This document shows positions 21,810-32,037 of a DNA stretch of 64,000 nt, in pieces (positions within the stretch are counted from its first letter, which is position 1; each line of letters starts with the position of its first letter). The notes beneath the pieces are model-generated. The model was not told the origin of the DNA. It made no database searches and was given only the letters and a program-made list of their open reading frames with translations. This DNA comes from Colias croceus. Taxonomy: Eukaryota; Arthropoda; Insecta; Lepidoptera; Pieridae. The DNA is taken from assembly GCF_905220415.1 (NCBI RefSeq), contig NC_059539.1, positions 11,594,001-11,658,000 of the forward strand, given 5' to 3'. The translations under genes were made by a program, and so were the position numbers.

Positions 21810-24125
21810 ATCCTTGTGAAATGTTTAAAAATCTTTTCAATTTAGTTCATAATGAATTTGAAAAAATATTTAAAGTTAAATCTTTAAATATTACCAAGGA
21901 TTTACCATTTAGTAAATGGGCGACACCTAGCATACATAGGTGTAGGATCGTTCTTTATGAGTTATATGGTATGAAGCAACATAATAAAGACCCATCTTTT
22001 CTTAGTTATGTTAGAAATTACTCAAAAACTTTTAAAATTGTTTGTTTTACTGCGAAGCGATTGTATATCAGAGATAAAATACGCGAATCGGATAATAAAG
22101 TTAAAACAGTTTGGTCTATTATTAATGGTGAAATGGGTAAAAGCAAATCAAGTAATACTATAAAACTTGTAAATAATGACAGGGTTATTGACAAAAGTGC
22201 TGATGTTGCGCTTGCTTTTGAAGAATTCTTCAGTAGTGTCCCTGTTACTATTACTAATAGTTTAAATTCGTCTTCAGCACTTGCAGAAACCTTTTTGAGG
22301 GACCATGTTGCGGGGTGCAGTACATTATTTGAATTACGACACGTAACTGCTAGTGATATTGTTACTGCCTTTAAGACGCTTAATCTAAAAAATACTTGTG
22401 ATCTTTGGGGAATGTCCGTAAATTTAGTTAATAATATCATAGAAAATATTGCGAAAAATTTAGCTTTTATATTTAATAAGTGTTGTGACTATGGTACATT
22501 TCCTAATTTACTAAAGCTTAGTAAAGTTATACCTCTATTTAAGAAGGGCGATCAAGAAGACTGTAACAATTATAGACCTATCTCTATTTTACCAACATTA
22601 AGTAAGGTATTCGAGAAGTTAATATTAAACCAACTGAGTAGTCATTTTGCATCTAATGATTTACTGCACACCAAACAGTTTGGTTTCACAAAGGGGCGCT
22701 CAACCACAGATGCTGGGGTTGCACTTCTAACACATATATATAAAGCATGGGAAAACTCAAAAAATGCTCTGGGGATATTTTGTGACCTCTCCAAGGCATT
22801 TGACTGCGTTGAACATTGTACTTTGTTACGTAAACTTAATCACTATGGAATTAAAGGAAAAGCACAGAACCTCATAGCGTCATACCTGCATGATAGGATA
22901 CAGACTGTAGTTGTTAATGGAGAACGTTCTAGCGGTGCGTCAATTAACATTGGTGTTCCACAGGGGTCAATTTTAGGTCCCTTCTTGTTCTTGGTATATA
23001 TCAATGATCTTCCCTATTATTTGCAGGATAGGTGTGAAATAGTTCTGTTTGCAGATGATACCTCATTAATTTTTAATGTGGATAGGCATGACCCAAATGT
23101 TGACGAAGTGAACAGTGCTCTTTTACACATATCTGAATGGTTTAATGCCAATAATTTATTATTAAATGCCAAAAAAACCACTTGTGTTGAATTTCTACTT
23201 CCTAACGTAAAAAAGTTGAACAGAGATATTACCTTGAACGGGGAGGTATTGCATCCTACTGAGTCTACTGTATTTCTAGGGTTAACATTGGACGAGAAAC
23301 TACAGTGGGGAGCCCATGTCAACACCGCTGCAGGTAAGCTCAGTTCAGCTGCATATGCAGTCCGAAAAATAAGGCAACTCACCGATGAAGATACGGCTAG
23401 ACTGGTTTATTTCAGCTACTTTCATAGCATTATGTCCTATGGAATTCTACTGTGGGGCAGGGCTGCAGATATAGAAACTATATTTATCTTACAGAAAAGA
23501 GCCATTCGCTCTATATATAATTTACGTGCTCGGGATTCACTAAGAGATCATTTTAAGAATACTGGTATCCTTACTGTACCATCACAGTATATATTTAATA
23601 ATATTTTGCATGTACACAAAAGCTCCGACTTACACACAAGAGTAGGAGATAGACACGATTATGGCACAAGGAACAGGAATAGAATTGAAATGCCATTTTT
23701 CCGATTAGCTAAAGTTAAAAATTCATTTATGGGTCAAGGTATACGCTTTTACAATAGAATTCCTCACAATATTAAAGAGTTTAGTAGTTCTAAATTTAAA
23801 ACTTATATAAAAAATGTATTAGTTCAGAGAGCGTACTACAGTATTCAGGAATATATGGACGATAAAAACCCATGGAGGGTTGTCGCGTAAAAACCACAAG
23901 ACAGTTCATTGGCATATTATGTAGTTAGATATAAGTTTCATATATTGTAATATTTACATGATTTTAAAAGAGCAACTATGGAGTTTCTTGCCGATTCTTC
24001 TCCATAGATCACTGCTTTCCGAATCGGTGGTAAATGTTAAAATAATTATGTAATGACGATTCGAAAGTGCTACTAAATAGTAGTCTAATTGAATAAATGA
24101 ATGTTTGAGTTTGAGTTTGAGTTTG
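21810..24125 (+). mobile_element. CR1/L2/Daphne-like LINE, copy 1 (5'-truncated)
   Basis: Homology to the second copy starts at ATCCTTGTGAAATG (21810 pairs with 62007) and runs without an indel as far as the window allows. The 3' untranslated region ends in a (TTTGAG)n tail at about 24104-24125, typical of LINEs that end in short tandem repeats instead of poly(A). The 5' truncation lies downstream of the endonuclease. Only two base differences to copy 2 were noted (21980 and 22210). Confidence 0.88.
21812..23890 (+). CDS. LINE reverse transcriptase, copy 1 (lacks endonuclease)
   Basis: An open frame of nearly 700 codons ends at TAA 23888-23890. Reverse transcriptase motifs in order: KVIPLFKKGDQEDCNNYRPI, KQFGFTKGRST, GIFCDLSKAFDCVEH (catalytic Asp), GVPQGSILGPFLFLVYINDL, LFADDTSLIF (catalytic Asp pair), WFNANNLLLNAKKT and FLGLTLDEKLQWG. 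The C-terminal LQKRAIRSIYNL region is also typical of this LINE group. The few codons before 21812 belong to the flank, where an ATG at 21806 is fortuitous. The motif style suggests the CR1/L2/Daphne group of the Jockey superfamily. The polymerase frame is undamaged. Confidence 0.9.
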   Translation, partial: PCEMFKNLFNLVHNEFEKIFKVKSLNITKDLPFSKWATPSIHRCRIVLYELYGMKQHNKDPSFLSYVRNYSKTFKIVCFTAKRLYIRDKIRESDNKVKTVWSIINGEMGKSKSSNTIKLVNNDRVIDKSADVALAFEEFFSSVPVTITNSLNSSSALAETFLRDHVAGCSTLFELRHVTASDIVTAFKTLNLKNTCDLWGMSVNLVNNIIENIAKNLAFIFNKCCDYGTFPNLLKLSKVIPLFKKGDQEDCNNYRPISILPTLSKVFEKLILNQLSSHFASNDLLHTKQFGFTKGRSTTDAGVALLTHIYKAWENSKNALGIFCDLSKAFDCVEHCTLLRKLNHYGIKGKAQNLIASYLHDRIQTVVVNGERSSGASINIGVPQGSILGPFLFLVYINDLPYYLQDRCEIVLFADDTSLIFNVDRHDPNVDEVNSALLHISEWFNANNLLLNAKKTTCVEFLLPNVKKLNRDITLNGEVLHPTESTVFLGLTLDEKLQWGAHVNTAAGKLSSAAYAVRKIRQLTDEDTARLVYFSYFHSIMSYGILLWGRAADIETIFILQKRAIRSIYNLRARDSLRDHFKNTGILTVPSQYIFNNILHVHKSSDLHTRVGDRHDYGTRNRNRIEMPFFRLAKVKNSFMGQGIRFYNRIPHNIKEFSSSKFKTYIKNVLVQRAYYSIQEYMDDKNPWRVVA

Positions 24126-24712
24126 TAACGAGTTCCATGCAATGAAGAGGCCTATTTTTATGAAACTGTATAAGTGTAAAACCACTATTCCAATTAAATT
24201 ATAATGTTTGTTGACAACTATAATTATGTAATTAAATCAATGGAAATTGGTAGTCGCCCATAAATTTAATAAAGCCAGAAGGATGATCCTCTATAATCAT
24301 AATTAGTAGTAATACTCAATCTTGTGATATGTAATGTAACATGAAATTGCTACAACTTCGCAATACTTAGTTATATCCTCAATAATGTAAATTCTGAGTT
24401 TAAAGAATGTTTACTGTCTACATGCGCTTATATATAGTATGTATGTAGATATAAAGTATGTATGCAGCGCTATATGTATATATACGCGCTTGAATGTTAA
24501 AGTTAAAATCACTGCTTTTGCATTGTTCTCATGATATTACAGAAAATTTCTAGACTTATTTGTACTTAATGTATGCAATTTTTGAATTACCTTGAACTGA
24601 GTTAACATATGGATGTATTTTGACAGATTCTTTTGATTTACTACTCTGTAAAAAGTCTTCAATAATTAAGCTTACTCAAACATTATAGATTTTTAGTTCC
24701 AATGCGTGACAA
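24126..24712. other. Gene-free stretch
   Basis: AT-rich DNA with alternating TATGTA stretches near 24428-24485. No gene. Confidence 0.4.
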
Positions 24713-25439
24713 ATAGGCATGACGAAAGATTTTGAAATCCTCTTCCATAATGTGTGTATACGTTTACTATACAAGAAAAACCTTATATTTCGGTAATATA
24801 TTTAAATTTAACGAAGATAAAAGCCATTTTTCAAAAAATATTTATCAACTGTGCCAAAACAGCTCAGAGGTGTCATGGCGTAAGCGTGACGTCACTCTTT
24901 AGTAAATACGTAATTATTTGTATGCATTTCGAAGAAAATTTAAAAAATATTGATTTAATATGTGTTATAGAAACGAATTTCAAAGTTTATAAGTGGTGTG
25001 CAGTATTGCAGTGTGTATCCACATTAAAATAATGCTCAAAAATGTGTTAGTAATTATTTTAAGCGAGAAAATAATAAGAAATGATTGTATAAAGTTGGCG
25101 CGGAGAACCCCGAAACCACGTATTCGTGAATTCGCAATTATATTTCTGTTCTGAGTCGATAAAGCATACGTGAAACAACAGAAAATAAATAAAAATGCGT
25201 ATTCTCAACTTAATCATAACAACAAAATACATCTGACGTGAGTTGTTTACTTAAGCGTGACGTCACGCGTGTTTTAGTCAAAATGGCCAACTGCGGAATT
25301 TCAATGTTTTATTTTATTGATAATCTCATTAATCTTAGTGTTTTTAAGATTTTTAAGTCACTATATTGAATTTATTTATTATACATTTTCCCTTAAAAAC
25401 ACTAATACGATCATTTATGGATAGTGTCGTCATGCCTAT
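24713..25439. mobile_element. Possible TIR element (MITE-like)
   Basis: ATAGGCATGACGA at 24713 matches the reverse complement of 25427-25439. Inside, AAGCGTGACGTCAC occurs at 24879-24892 and 25254-25267. No coding capacity and no clear target duplication, so the boundaries are tentative. Confidence 0.4.
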
Positions 25440-25601
25440 TCTTGGTAAAGGAAATAGAATGTATTATTTTAGACTCTTTGAGTGATGTTTCCTTTCCACG
25501 GTCAAGGACTTAGAGCGGTGAAATAGCGGTATCTGAGAAACTGCTTGTTTAATTTAAATAATAAGTTATATAATGGACTAGGTTTTCATTGTGGTTTTGC
25601 T

Positions 25602-25984
25602 CAGGCGCGGTCCCAGCCTGACATTTTGGGGGGGGACACGCAGCTGGAAAGGTATGGAATCCAACCGTATTCAATAGAAGTGATAAGCAAAAACTTGAGA
25701 AAATCGTACTCGATAAAATAGAAAAAAAATCTTTTACTGTACAATATATAAAAAAACCGGCCAAGTGCGAGTCGGAAGCAGCAAATATTCGCAAATTTCA
25801 ACATTTTCAAGGGATTAAAAACAGGTTTAAACAGAACTTTAGATGTGCGAGTGACTCCGATTCGCACTTAGCCAGTTTTTTATATAAGTATTGTAGTTAC
25901 AGACTACAGTATAAGAATTTTATCGAGAACGAATTTGGGGGGGGGGTTATATCCCCCGTGACCACCCCCCTGGGACCGCGCCTG
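25602..25984. mobile_element. hAT-type MITE with 8-bp target duplication
   Basis: Terminal inverted repeats CAGGCGCGGTCCCAG / CTGGGACCGCGCCTG enclose 383 bp. The 8-bp sequence GTTTTGCT is duplicated outside (25594-25601 and 25985-25992), the hallmark of hAT insertion. Subterminal G and C runs are present. No transposase frame is present, so it depends on an autonomous hAT elsewhere. Confidence 0.88.
25745..25886. mobile_element. MITE nested inside the hAT MITE
   Basis: TATATAAAAAA-CCGGCCAAGTGCGAGTCGG at the left and its imperfect reverse complement (CCGATTCGCACTTAGCCAG...TATATA) at the right enclose about 140 bp. The AACCGGCCAAGTGCGAGTCG terminus is a repeat I know as frequent in Lepidoptera. 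It interrupts the hAT MITE, so it is younger than that insertion. Confidence 0.65.
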
Positions 25985-26145
25985 GTTTTGCTTGCAAATT
26001 ACGTAAATACTCGATTATGCACTGTACAAAATTCTTACCCTGTACCGTTCAAGCTTTATATTATCCGTAAAAACATTTAGGTAGTCTGTAGAGTGTAGAG
26101 CTAAAGCGAGTAAAGCAACTTTGTTAGTTTTGTTATCTATATAAT

Positions 26146-26381
26146 ACTAGCTTTTCACCCGCAGCTTCGCCCGCGCAGTCAAAGAAAAACCCGCATAGTT
26201 CCCGTTCCCGTGGAATTTCCGGGATAAATCCATATTTCCCGGGGTAAAAAGTAGCCTATGTCCTTTCTCGGGTATCAAAATATCTCTATACCAAATTTCA
26301 TGCAAATTGGTTCAGTAGTTATGGCGTGATTGAGTAACAGACAGACAGAGATACTTTCGCATTTATAATATTAGTATGGAT
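26146..26381 (+). mobile_element. Short ACTAG repeat, family B, full length
   Basis: From ACTAGCTTTTCACCCGCAGC through CAGACAGACAGAG to TATAATATTAGTATGGAT. Best reference copy for this family in the window; 46143-46368 is a close match. Confidence 0.8.
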
Positions 26382-28453
26382 TTCCAATCAGTCATCTTAT
26401 TTGATCATGTCATTTCAGTGAAAATGTGTTGTTTTGATATTTTAAAGTTTTACGCATCTCATCCAAATCTCATCCGTGCATTGAAAGCTCTATGATATAA
26501 TTATATACATACGCATATGGTTCGGCTAGAATTTTCTTTACATCATGTGTTTTTTAATAAAAAATAACCCAATGATTGTGTTGTTCATTACAAACCAAAT
26601 CACTTTTCCTTGTAGAATCGTAATGAAGTCCCTAATGGAAGACCCTAGTGCTTAGAGCATTAATTAATGCTCTAAGCCCCAGTGTGATAGACGCATTGCA
26701 AATGTATTTCTGACCTTGGTATATAACCTTCTGCATCAGACCTAGACTTACTACGTGGTATACACTTCCGATTGCAATGCACATTCTCTTTAAACTTTAA
26801 CAATTTATTTATCTCACTAATAAACTATTATAAATCAGATATTTTTCCTAGCCTACTTTTATGTTATAGAACAAAACAAATAGCTTTTATCTTTTTGCAA
26901 ATAAACTACGCACGGGGTGGTTACCATGTAACTACGAAGCTACACACAAGGGGCTTACCATGCTGTCTTGTAGCAGTATTAACTCCAGTGCATTGAGATA
27001 ATATTACTACGTATGGAGGAGACACCACGAACAAAATCTGTGCGCCATTTTTTTGCTCTAACCAAGTTTTAAAAATTATTATCTAGTTAGGTACTTATCG
27101 ATGAAAGTTATTCCTTTGTACTTTTCCTTATTATTTGTGCAATATCGTTACACACACGAAGGCATAGGTATTTGATGCGTTTAACTTTAATAGAAATAAA
27201 AAATGAGCGTGCAGTTAAGCCATATGGCTTATGGTGAGCGTAACATAAGTGATGTAGGCGGTGTCGTCTCCATATGTATATCTCAATGTTCCAATGTGGA
27301 AAAATAAACAACACAGGTCGTCTAGTCTTCATTTTCTTACTCTAGAATTAATACTGTATTAAAACATCGTGGTATACCTAATCCCTTCGATCATTACGAA
27401 AAATATCAAACGTTCTTTCAAAACCTCGTTAAAAAAAAAAAAAAAACAAACAATAAAAAATGGGCATTCCACAGCACAATGGTAGATAAATCCAAGTCAA
27501 ATCGTGATCTGTTCCCATGATGAATGCATTTCCCAGTGGAGTGGACAAGGTCGCGGGTTGCGGGGCTATTGTGCCCATTGTTTAGGATTAACTCGACTGT
27601 GGAAGAACTATACCTAGATAATATAGCACTAAAAGACTCTAGGCACTGAAAGTTAGTTTTCTTTTATTACATCCACTAAGTAATAACTAGACTAAAGAAA
27701 GGCCTTTATTTTTAGTGGAAAAATCTTGCATAGATGCCCACGGCCCCTGGGGAAGGTGCCCAGGATGGGACCCCACGATGGGACCGCGGGTATTGTTTCG
27801 AATTCTTCCGCGACAGATTAAAGAAATACCTAGGTAAGAGCGCTGTAGCCGCTGAAAGTGTGGATAACTGTAAGGAAAAGTTGTATAGACTTACTGAAGA
27901 AGTCTGCATGTCTTTGTATGCAATAAGATTAAATCGACTGTGAAGGTGAGAACTTATAATTAATTTTATTTTGACATAATAATATGTACTTGATGGAGTA
28001 CGTAAATTTTTATGTAGATATTATGTAATGCCAAAAATCGTTAAAATGTAGTAAGTACTGCAACTTACACACAAATTTAATCTCAACGTGGATTTTTGTT
28101 TGAGTAAGTAATTTAAACTGAATAACGTAATATGGAACATCATAGACGTTCATGCGATTTTGTAAGATACAAAATTGCGCAGGGCATTCCGCATTTGTAA
28201 TGAGCTTATATTATACAAAACAGTTAGAAAACTAGTAATAAGTAAATTGAGGTCCAAAGGATGTTACAGCGGGATATGAAGGTGAAGGGTTAAAGATATG
28301 CACAGTTGCTCTATGAATCAGGTGACCTTAATAAAAGGGTTGTCAGCCATTACTATTAATCGTAATAAGATCTTTCTAGATCCCGATCTCGTTCATTAGC
28401 TATAAAATGTAAGTCGAAATAAAAAAGTATTTCTGATAAAAAAAATATTTTTA
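26382..28453. other. Gene-free stretch with a palindrome and one unassigned ORF
   Basis: A perfect 28-bp palindrome lies at 26650-26677. A 69-codon frame at 27734-27943 begins in GC-rich sequence and includes FFRDRLKKYLGKSAVAAESV; I recognise no family and do not call it a gene. Confidence 0.4.
26650..26677. repeat. Perfect 28-bp palindrome
   Basis: GCTTAGAGCATTAA is followed at once by its reverse complement with no spacer. It could be a cruciform-prone site or a dimer-binding site. No partner repeats or target duplications were seen. Confidence 0.75.
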
Positions 28454-28789
28454 TATGTATATGTTACCGGAAATGTATGAAATCAAGGAATTGTATACAA
28501 TTCCTAGGAAATGTATACAATTCCGATACCATTTAGGAAATGTATAAAATATTGTTTAAAAAACTATTTAATGCACGCATATCCTAGGAAATGTATAATC
28601 TTCCTAGGAATTGTATACAATTCCTATATCGTATTAGGAAATGTGTAAAGTAAATGCTTTCTGTAATAAAACACGTTGTTATTTTTTTTATTATAGCTCT
28701 TATTGATACAATCGGGTAACAGTCATACCGTAAAATTGTAATAATATTATGTTCATATTATTATCTTCGATCGTTCGATCTTCGTCGAC

Positions 28790-28812
28790 GGAGCCCCGCT
28801 TCGCGGGGCTCC
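28790..28812. repeat. GC-rich perfect hairpin
   Basis: GGAGCCCCGC, a TTC loop and GCGGGGCTCC form a 10-bp perfect stem in otherwise AT-rich DNA. It lies 28 bp left of the telomere-like tract. Confidence 0.8.
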
Positions 28813-28840
28813 TATTACTGTGTAGTTTTTTTTTAACAAA

Positions 28841-28889
28841 CCTAACCTAACCTAACCTAACGGCTAACCTAACCTAAACCTAACCTAAC
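28841..28889 (-). repeat. Interstitial telomere-like (TTAGG)n tract
   Basis: Four perfect CCTAA units at 28841-28860, a short break (CGG), then imperfect CCTAA/CCTAAA units to about 28889. TTAGG is the common insect telomere repeat. It lies inside a TIR element, not at a chromosome end. Confidence 0.8.
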
Positions 28890-29651
28890 TTTGAGGGCGA
28901 ATATCTCGACTATTTTTGATTTTAGAGAAAAGTTGTTCCTATAAAACATGCTTATATAAGCGTAATCTTTACGATAAAACAATAATAAATAGGTGTTATA
29001 ATGACACCAACTCCATCAAAAATTTTTTAAGTCCTGCGCTCCCTTTGCTTTAGTCCAACCCTTGCCTGCGACATATCAATATCTTAAATGTTTTACATTT
29101 CCGATAGCTATTTAGGAAATGTATAGATTTCCTAGGAAATGTGTATAAAATAATTTATTTCACACATTTCCGTACGATTTTAGGAATGGTATACATTTCC
29201 TAGGAATTGTATACAATGACGGATTACATACATTTCCTGTAACATATACATATGTATGTTATTTAAATTTTCAACCTAAGGAAAGCTTGTTTGATTGTCT
29301 TATCAAAATCAATTTGGCAACCCTAACCTAGTTAAGTTCAATCTGCTCGCCCAATTCCTGTCTAAATCTAAGTTTTCCAGTTTTGACTCTTGGATTTCTC
29401 AGCAATTCATTGTAAAATGAAGTGCATTTAAATCGGGTCGCTTGGAATAATCCAGAATACACAAATAAATAAAAGGAGAATGGCAAACTCCCATAGGACT
29501 CTGGGCCTGATCGTTACACTGATGATTTATGGGTGATTAAATAGATAAAAATATACAGACTCTATGAATATAATAATTATAGATCTTTTCTATGGGATAG
29601 CAGAGATATTGGGATATTGATTAAGATCAATTTTGAATATAACGTTACTAA

Positions 29652-30235
29652 GGCCCTTCTGCCATTAGGTACGATACTTCTAGAATACGATACTCGCGTA
29701 GAATACTACTTAGATATTTGCTGGCTACCCGATGCTCGCATATTATGCGACTAAATTCATCATTATTGTGCCTCGTTTTTGTGGACCGACGTTATAATAA
29801 TAATAATTCATTTATTTATTGCAACAACAGTTACGTCGTTATGTCGAGCAATCAGCAATTCCAGTGACGAAGAATCTCTTGCAGTTTTTCTTTTTTATAG
29901 AAATAGAAGACGCCAACGTAAGAGTAAGAAGTACTGGATTCATCCATATATTGAAAGAAACATAAATTGTAGAGTTTTTGTAGCCGAACGAGAACTACAA
30001 CATGATGATTAGATATTTTTATCTTTCTAACGAAAAGATACGCGCGAGAGTCGAGCCGCGATGCAAAAGCGACCGACACGGTGAGTAGTGCTATACTAGT
30101 CGCGGACGTGTAGGATACCAGTAGCGTAGTGTGCGAGCCTACATAAAAATGTATGTGAGATACTCCGCGGCGACTAGTCTCCGAGACTTGCAGGATACTT
30201 GAATCGCCTATGCGTATCGTAATGGGAGAAGGGCC
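29652..30235 (+). mobile_element. Internally deleted PIF/Harbinger element
   Basis: Ends GGCCCTTCTGCCATTA and, inverted, GGCCCTTCTCCCATTA, with the 3-bp target duplication TAA at 29649-29651 and 30236-30238. Three-base TAA/TTA duplications are characteristic of Harbinger. It contains a remnant of the transposase N-terminus. Confidence 0.8.
29779..30012 (+). pseudogene. N-terminal remnant of a Harbinger transposase
   Basis: A 77-codon frame ends in KKYWIHPYIERNINCRVFVA followed by ERELQHDD. This matches the start of HARBI1-like transposases, which open with an R-rich stretch, then W-V-H-P and an acidic end. The DDE catalytic part is absent, so it is not functional. The Harbinger termini around it support the assignment. 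The residues before SSDEES are probably not native. Confidence 0.65.
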
Positions 30236-32037
30236 TAAAACTTCACTCAAATGTCTAAAAACTCAAATGTCAAAATCACTCATAACTGACACAATTATGA
30301 TTAATAATTTGACATTTTATTAATGGCCAGCTACCTAAATAAAAATGTTATAATTATTATTGATTAAGTAAAACATGTTTATATTTTATAGAATGATCTA
30401 AATAAATTAAGATATGTGTTAAAAATAAGTTAAGTTTTGCTTCTGATTTATAAAGCATTTGAATTCAATAAAATTAAAAATAAAATATAGACATTCATTC
30501 GTATTAATCGATATATTCGACTTTTTTCACAGACTTTTTTACTCCTGACAACACTGACAATCTCTGCTTGATAAGACCGGTAGTCATAGAAATCTAAATA
30601 ACAATGCCGGTAGTGAACACATTATCTTTTTTTTCAAAGATTTGTTTTCCCATAGAATCAGGAGTAAATATTTTACCAAGAATTACTAAAAATAATATAA
30701 TGAATTTTAAATATTTTATGATTTCTGTAACAGTTAGGCCCAGTTTCGCCATTCTCCTTTATTTTACTTTTTGTAACATCGTAAAAAATATCAATTTCTC
30801 CCCAGAAAAACTGTTCTATAATTTTTTATTTGGAAACGGTTGGACGAATAATATGCCATAGCTGTTGTACTTGAATTGTATTTTAAAAAGAGCCTTAAAA
30901 TCTCAACTATCGAAAAAAGTTCAACTAATATCAATTATCAATCGAAATTTAATCCTAATCGGTGTTGTGCTTTAGCCGTGAAAACGTTACAAACAGACCA
31001 ATAAAACAAATAATAAAGGGTATAATCGTATGAGCGACAATATACCCAATTAGCCAGTGTTAATGAAGACTAATTTGCACTTCGCGTAATACCATTGTTT
31101 TTACATAATTACCACAGACCACTTATTATATTTTATCTTTATTGTATGATTGTAATTGTGTTTTATGTGGGTTATTGTATTGTTTAAAAAATGCAATGTT
31201 TTTGTCTACAGAGTTATTTTTTCTTGAGAACAGATTTGATTTTTTAGATAGCTAAGGTTGACACATTACTAAATCGTTACTTGAACCTAAAATAATTATG
31301 TTATTCCATTATAACTGTTATACATACATCATTTTACATTTAAAATAGAGTTTTATAAATTTGAGTGTATAATAAGTACCTATTAACTATTAAAAAGAAA
31401 TTATTTTCTACCTATCAACTTATTATCAATTGTTCTAGATACCAGGTTTTGTTTCGTCAATCTTGTCTAATATAATGTTAAATAGAACTGGTTTAAATAC
31501 TACTAAAGAGCAATTGTAACCAAATTACGTGGGCGTGGCCGTAGGCGGCAGACAGCGCGGCGCGGTACCTTTGCTGCTTGCTGTATAATATTATAATAAT
31601 TATAATCGAAATCTTGTTTCATCTACATTAATCGTGTTTGTAACCAAACTTCTCCAAAACAGCTTGGTCGCATATTTATGAACTTTTTATGTTACTTGCG
31701 CGGAAGTGGCGGAAATAGTTACGCAGTAACTAGTATCTAATTTGTGGAAATAGACCACCGAAAGTCTGACATAATCGTGCAGCTACCTCCCAGTGCATTT
31801 ACATAAAGTGATCGAATGCTCATTCTTACCCCACTATGACAAATTATTTTAGTGTAAACTGTAAACAGGCGTAGAGCATATCTTTCGTTGTTCTTAGTGC
31901 CTTCGAAAAGATTCTATGCTACTGATCAACACAAGCTCTTGCTCTAGCTCTAACGAACATTCGTTTGATGTAAATTCACCAAGTATTGAAATTGAATAAA
32001 GCAGATATTCATGTAGAATTTAATCGCGTTAAAAATC
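30236..32037. other. Gene-free stretch
   Basis: AT-rich DNA with one GC-rich patch near 31527-31570 (GGGCGTGGCCGTAGGCGGC). The sequence TCATAGAAATCTAAATAACA near 30583-30602 also occurs near 12628-12647, an unexplained short repeat. No gene seen. Confidence 0.45.

Larger units (their letters stand above)
28454..29254. mobile_element. TIR element with many TATACAATTCCT-type inner repeats
   Basis: ATGTATATGTTAC-CGG-AAATGTATG at the left mirrors the right end (CATACATTTCCTGTAACATATACAT). Both subterminal zones are packed with direct and inverted copies of AGGAAATGTATA and AGGAATTGTATACAATTCCT. The centre carries a GC hairpin and telomere-like repeats. No coding frame is present. A TA target duplication is possible, but the flanks are themselves palindromic. 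Confidence 0.65.

Noticed and set aside
22018..23382. Minus-strand ORFs of 140 and 121 residues, repeated at 62215 and 63214
   Set aside because: They lie antisense to the LINE reverse transcriptase and repeat only because the LINE is present twice.
27734..27943. Small gene in a GC-rich patch
   Set aside because: Sixty-nine codons with no recognisable family, no splice context and no partner features.
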